From Clostridia bacterium (GTDB lineage: Bacteria; Bacillota; Clostridia; Oscillospirales; Acutalibacteraceae), in assembly GCA_017534365.1 (NCBI GenBank), contig JAFWCS010000525.1, positions 1 to 7,484 of the forward strand: a stretch of 7,484 nt of DNA, given 5' to 3'. A program made the translations under genes and the position numbers. The notes beneath the pieces are model-generated. The model was not told the origin of the DNA and did not search any database. It saw nothing but the letters and a program-made list of their open reading frames with translations. Below are positions 6,742 through 7,484 of this stretch, one piece after another. Numbering within the stretch: position 1 is the stretch's first letter; each line of letters opens with the position of its first letter.

Positions 6742-7150
6742 CCGAATCCATCCCTTCTCTTGTAGCTTCTATGATCAGCAGGCGGTCTGTCTGCGCCGTT
6801 GCCGCCGCGCGCACGTCGCAGCCGACGCCGAGCACCAGCAGCACGCCCTCGTCGTCAGCCAGCAGCGCGGTCTGCGCGCGCGCCTCCGGCGCGATCGCCA
6901 GCTCGTTGAACAGTTTTTTCAGCGTCTTTTCGCCGCGGCCGGGCAGCCGGAGCCGGTCGCCGGGGCAACGGCTGCGCCAAATTGCTTTGCCGTTTATTTT
7001 ATCACAATCGAGCCGGTATTCCAAGGCTTGATTGGAAATTGGCTGTAAATTATTCGTTTCGGATTTATGAACGCACCGCGCCGTGATCCGCCACGGGCCG
7101 ACAACCTGGGTCCCGGCCAGCGGCTGCGGCGTGAGCGGCAGCGAGATCCG
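6725..7150 (-). pseudogene. tilS: tRNA(Ile)-lysidine synthetase TilS, C-terminal part only, 5' truncated at a junction
   Basis: TilS modifies the wobble C of the CAU-anticodon tRNA-Ile to lysidine so that it reads AUA. Only the C-terminal substrate-binding domain is visible, including WRSRCPGDRLRLPG, EKTLKKLFNE and DDEGVLLVLGVG, which match the TilS C-domain pattern, plus the upstream linker YRLDCDKINGK. The frame remains recognisable as TilS beyond the TTG at 7024, through VVGPWRITARC to about LPLTPQPLAG (near 7115-7145). It then passes into sequence that encodes a transposase on the other strand. The catalytic N-terminal domain with the PP-loop SGGxDS motif is absent from the window. The left boundary is the TGA at 6725-6727, overlapping hpt by 17 nt. 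The upstream boundary is approximate (7140-7165). This may be a truncated gene in the genome or a normal gene cut by a chimeric assembly. Confidence 0.85.
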
Positions 7151-7472
7151 CGTTAACAGAAGCTGCCAGAACGAAGGATCGTATGGCGTTTTAAAACAGG
7201 ATATGCACTATATCCGCTTCCGAAGAACTTCTCTCCCCAAAGTAACGGTAGAATATATGTTGACTTTCATGGGATACAATATTCGTAAACTATTTCGACA
7301 TTTTGGCGGCAATTTGAAAATGAGTTATTGGACAGCTCCTAAAGATCTCAAACCAGAGAAGTTTAAAAAGCCAAGCGCAAAACGCCTGGTAAAAAGAGTT
7401 TCGAAAAAGAAGAAAAAAACAGATAATCAAAAGGCAAAATCTTCGTATAAATACAAGAAAAGGGGCCATTAA
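7143..7472 (+). pseudogene. IS1182-like DDE transposase, C-terminal fragment
   Basis: From the codon at 7143 the + frame reads EIRVNRSCQNEGSYGVLKQD, then RFRRTSLPKVTVEYMLTFMG and YNIRKLFRHFGG. This matches the end of IS1182-family transposases: an NRS-x-Q-x-EG-x-(F/Y)GV-x-K-x-D segment with the last catalytic Glu (codon at 7173), followed by a VEYML-x-x-MGYNIxKL helix. The protein ends in a strongly basic tail (many Lys, Ser and Arg) at TAA 7470-7472. The N-terminal domain and the two catalytic Asp residues are missing, because the sequence before about 7143 is antisense tilS. The frame is formally open back to an ATG at 7083, but those first ~20 codons are not transposase-like. The DNA is much richer in A and T than the rest of the window, consistent with horizontally acquired IS DNA. 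Confidence 0.8.
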
Positions 7473-7484
7473 ACTTCGGCTAAT
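7143..7484 (+). mobile_element. Remnant of an IS1182-like insertion sequence, 3' end region
   Basis: The transposase fragment plus 12 nt after its stop codon make up the visible part. No terminal inverted repeat or target-site duplication can be identified: the left border falls inside the transposase gene, and the window ends before a right border could be confirmed. The AT-rich composition sets it apart from tilS. Confidence 0.55.

Noticed and set aside
6771..7031. An 86-codon + strand open frame antisense to tilS
   Set aside because: It is Ser/Arg-rich, lacks a ribosome binding site and lies fully opposite the conserved TilS C-terminal domain.
7083..7142. The first ~20 codons of the + strand frame ending at 7472 as a genuine N-terminus of a 129-residue protein
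   Set aside because: On the opposite strand this stretch encodes recognisable TilS sequence. The transposase similarity starts only near 7143, so the upstream ATG is accidental.

Overview
The window looks like chromosomal DNA of a GC-rich Clostridia-type Firmicute, possibly an Oscillospirales-like gut bacterium. That placement is inferred from the tilS-hpt-ftsH gene order, AGGAGG-type ribosome binding sites, the style of signal peptide and the high GC content; no rRNA or other marker is present. There is no CRISPR array, tRNA or rRNA gene, and I do not see a clearly new multi-gene system.

Left half, + strand: the 3' end of a probable secreted hydrolase gene (1-302) is closed by a hairpin terminator. 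An EamA/DMT-type membrane transporter follows (421-1269). A good sigma-A-like promoter (TTTACA, 17 bp, TATGAT) then drives a two-gene unit. Its first gene encodes a secreted, neutral-ceramidase-like metalloprotein (1347-3143) that keeps the zinc-ligand motifs but has lost the usual nucleophile motif. Its second gene, overlapping by 4 nt, encodes a small HD-domain protein of the RelA/SpoT hydrolase (Mesh1/small alarmone hydrolase) type (3140-3577). A terminator hairpin follows, with its T-tract running into the stop codon of the convergent next gene.

Right half, - strand: read in the direction of transcription, the order is tilS (3' part only), hpt, ftsH, a terminator, then a GNAT acetyltransferase of the phosphinothricin-acetyltransferase-like type. 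tilS-hpt-ftsH is the conserved Firmicute housekeeping cluster for tRNA-Ile lysidine synthesis, purine salvage and membrane protein quality control. tilS and hpt overlap by 17 nt. ftsH most likely begins at a TTG codon 9 nt after a perfect AGGAGG, not at the upstream ATG that would overlap hpt.

Right edge: around 7140-7165 the tilS sequence stops abruptly and runs into the C-terminal part of an IS1182-like transposase on the opposite strand, in distinctly AT-richer DNA. Neither an IS end nor the rest of either gene is present. Because tilS is normally essential, this is either a chimeric assembly junction or a real rearrangement of a decayed IS element. It is the most notable structural anomaly in the window.
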